Below are positions 62,022-64,000 of a DNA stretch of 64,000 nucleotides, one piece after another (the stretch's first letter is position 1; each line of letters starts with the position of its first letter). Under the pieces are notes generated by a model, which saw nothing but the letters and a program-made list of their open reading frames with translations, made no database searches and was not told the origin of the DNA. The stretch is from positions 1,178,001 to 1,242,000 of the forward strand of contig NC_064656.1 in NCBI RefSeq assembly GCF_001723175.1, read 5' to 3'. This stretch comes from Penicillium oxalicum. Lineage: Eukaryota > Ascomycota > Eurotiomycetes > Eurotiales > Aspergillaceae. The position numbers and the translations under genes are program-made.

Positions 62022-63391
62022 CTAAAAAGTGATTCGAGTCCCCACAGTACATGGCACCAGAGTTCCTGGCATTTGTTTCTCATGGCAAACTTTGCCCGCC
62101 AGCCGGTACAATGGCCTGGCATCAACACGGCGGGTCGAGTCGCTTCAGATCGGCCACTGTACTCTGCACCTGTGATTCATCGCTCGTGGCAAGATGAAAG
62201 CCCCCCACAACGGCATGAAGAGGGACTTGATTGCCCGTGAGGTGAAGGGCATGCCGGGTGGTATTGACGACACCGGCGTGGCTGCAGCCCGTAAAGACCA
62301 CGAGTCCCTTCCCTGTATGAGCAATGTTTTCAGAACGATCAGCTGGGCATGTCTTGATATTGCGCGCATAGCGTAAAAAGGTTGACCCAAGGGAAAAAAA
62401 GAAGAAAAGAAGATACCTTTGAGATTGCAAGCCAGGAAACGTTCGTCCGCAATGACCTCGTCAGAGAACCAATCATCCTCGTCCGCATCATACTGGACTG
62501 CGAACTTCAAGCCAGTTTCGTATGACGTGAGCCGGGGTATCTCTCCGGATATCAAGAACATATCGTCCAGGATGGTGTGGGCTTCCTTGGTTTTAGTGAC
62601 GGTAGCTCCAGCGGCGACAAGCTCGTCGAAGGTTGGATCGGCCTCGAGAGAGACGATTCGTTCAGGGAACGCAATCCCGCGGTAAATGGGTCGATTTGGA
62701 TGAAGGTCCAAAGTCACGTCTTCGGTGCGGCCACTGACCTGTTTCTCCGTTCTAATCATGCGGATTGCTCGACCAAGGCCTCCTGTTAATGAAGAAAAAG
62801 CAAAGCCCGCATCAGCTCAAAGATTCCAATTGACTTAATCCCGGATCGCGGCTTTCTTTTTTTCTTCTTCTTCTTCTTTTTTTGGTAATCGTACGGATAG
62901 AGCACCCACCCGAGTGATCTCGATGCCAGTGTGATAACTGAATCACCTCAATTGAAGCCAGATCTGGTCTGAGTCGCCGCACGTTTCTTTCCCATGCGTC
63001 CTCTTCCGGTCCGGCATCGAAAAGCACGGCGTGTTTCCTGTCCCCTTGTGTTGCGGTCTATAGGTTGACCAATGGTCGAGTCAGCCGTCTGCGACCACGG
63101 TTGTTTGTCAGATACGAGGGGCCGATCTCAATAAATCCTATCTTCTCTTACCACTAGGATAGAAAGTCCATGCGCGGCGCAACACACATCCTCCATTCTG
63201 AGTTCACGACTAGCCCCGCCACGATTGGTTAACCTGTGCCTTGAATGCATCCCTATTGTGCGTAAGTTCCCCGTGATCTCGACGGTGTCGGGCGCGGGCG
63301 GGGACATCGGGTCCAGCTCATTGTCGATGATGACGATGGCTTCGAGGGAGTCCACCTCTTGGAGAGTGAGCATGTCTCTGGCCTCCTCCAT
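62022..63391 (-). CDS. Metallo-beta-lactamase-fold hydrolase, four exons, two apparent frameshifts
   Basis: Exons are 63152-63391, 62910-63057, 62417-62782 and 62022-62312. Introns of 94, 127 and 104 nt join in phase. The start MEEARDMLTLQEVDSLEAIVIIDNELD and the RGGASRELRMEDVCCAAHG block match a widespread fungal/bacterial subgroup, often labelled dihydropteridine or ribofuranosylaminobenzene-phosphate-synthase-like. The zinc motif LSHWHRDHSGG is rebuilt across intron 2. FTGCSHAGVVN and VVGGFHLA supply later metal ligands. In the last exon LKRLDP should continue as VLMPGHCTGWRAKF and then EKQMPGTLVPCTVG, but each step needs one extra base (about 62,130 and about 62,082). The natural end would be the TAG at 62,022-62,024. 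The substrate is unknown. Length would be about 348 aa. Confidence 0.85.
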
Positions 63392-64000
63392 AGTGGGATT
63401 GTGCTCTGCGAAAATGTATCCGGGTATGGGTGCCGCGTGGAAGAAGACCTAATTGTGTATTCACCCAGCAAGCCAACCTCCGAGGAGGGTCAGGTCAACA
63501 GGAGATGAATTCCGAGGGTCACAGTGTCCGTCGGAGCATGACTCCAGTCTGGGCCGCGCAAGTAATTACGTCGAGAAGCGATTTCGCCATCGAATTTCAG
63601 ACCGCCTTGTTTTGTATTTTCGGTTTTTGATGGAGGCTTGAACGCAGAGATAGTGCTTCACATTGAGATGCAGACGTGGATTTGACTGCAGGCCTGACAA
63701 CTCAAGAGGCAGAGTTTATGAGAAATCGAAATGTTGCCCGAGTCGGGAATGAAGGTATCGCCGACTCCGACGTCCGTTGAAAGGCTGCGGGGGTGGATAC
63801 ATTCAAGTTGGGGGGACTCAATGTGGATGACAGCACTTCGCCGGTGACAATCAATGTCGGATGTCCCACAAGTGTGTTCAAGCGAGTCTTATTCGAGTTA
63901 CCATAGGAAAAGCCGGGACCAACTGGAGTAGCCTCACGTCCATCAATACCTTCGACAGCTCTCTAGCGCATGCAGAAATCAATTTTCCCCTCTCTCTTCT
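63392..64000. other. Right-edge flank, no gene seen
   Basis: This is the upstream region of the metallo-beta-lactamase gene. Short frames near 63,430-63,640 have no motif support. A gene beginning beyond the window cannot be excluded. Confidence 0.4.

Overview
The window looks like nuclear DNA from a filamentous ascomycete, most likely Eurotiales (Aspergillus/Penicillium type). The supporting evidence is short introns (54-135 nt, one of 336 nt) with GTRAGT-like donors and YAG acceptors, a plasma-membrane H+-ATPase of the Aspergillaceae kind, a Zn2Cys6 regulator, a Sed5 syntaxin with small exons, and CYP505-type, pectinesterase and GT34/GT71 genes. No virus, transposon, CRISPR array or RNA gene could be supported.

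Layout. Bases 1-36,000 are gene-dense. In order they hold: the 3' end of a fused P450/reductase (+); a membrane acyltransferase-3 protein (-); a GT34 glycosyltransferase (-) divergent from a GT71 mannosyltransferase-like gene (+); an ArsB/CitMHS-type ion transporter (-); an unrecognised multi-pass membrane protein (+); two FAD aromatic-ring monooxygenases and a Zn2Cys6 factor, all on the minus strand and probably one small metabolic cluster; the Golgi Qa-SNARE Sed5 (-); a very large Ser/Pro-rich protein of four exons (+); a secreted pectin methylesterase (+); and the proton pump PmaA (-). From the PmaA start (35,972) to 62,021 there are about 26 kb in which no convincing protein gene is visible. 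This stretch is rich in homopolymers, CT/GA microsatellites and short tandem repeats. A metallo-beta-lactamase-fold gene (-) lies at 62,022-63,391.

How the genes fit together. GT34 and GT71 enzymes both act in Golgi glycan building, and Sed5 governs ER-Golgi fusion, although Sed5 is not adjacent to them. The two monooxygenases plus regulator look like an aromatic-degradation or tailoring module with a CGG-type palindrome between them. PmaA and the pectinesterase are convergent neighbours with no evident functional link.

Quality warning. Four single-base reading-frame losses are visible: one in the pectinesterase, one in pmaA and two in the metallo-beta-lactamase gene. All lie to the right of base 31,430, while more than ten genes to the left are clean. 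I read this as base-calling or assembly deletions in the right half rather than true decay, but it also means gene absence in the 26-kb stretch should be treated with caution. Exon boundaries were worked out by hand from frame, splice signals and remembered family patterns; no database was searched.
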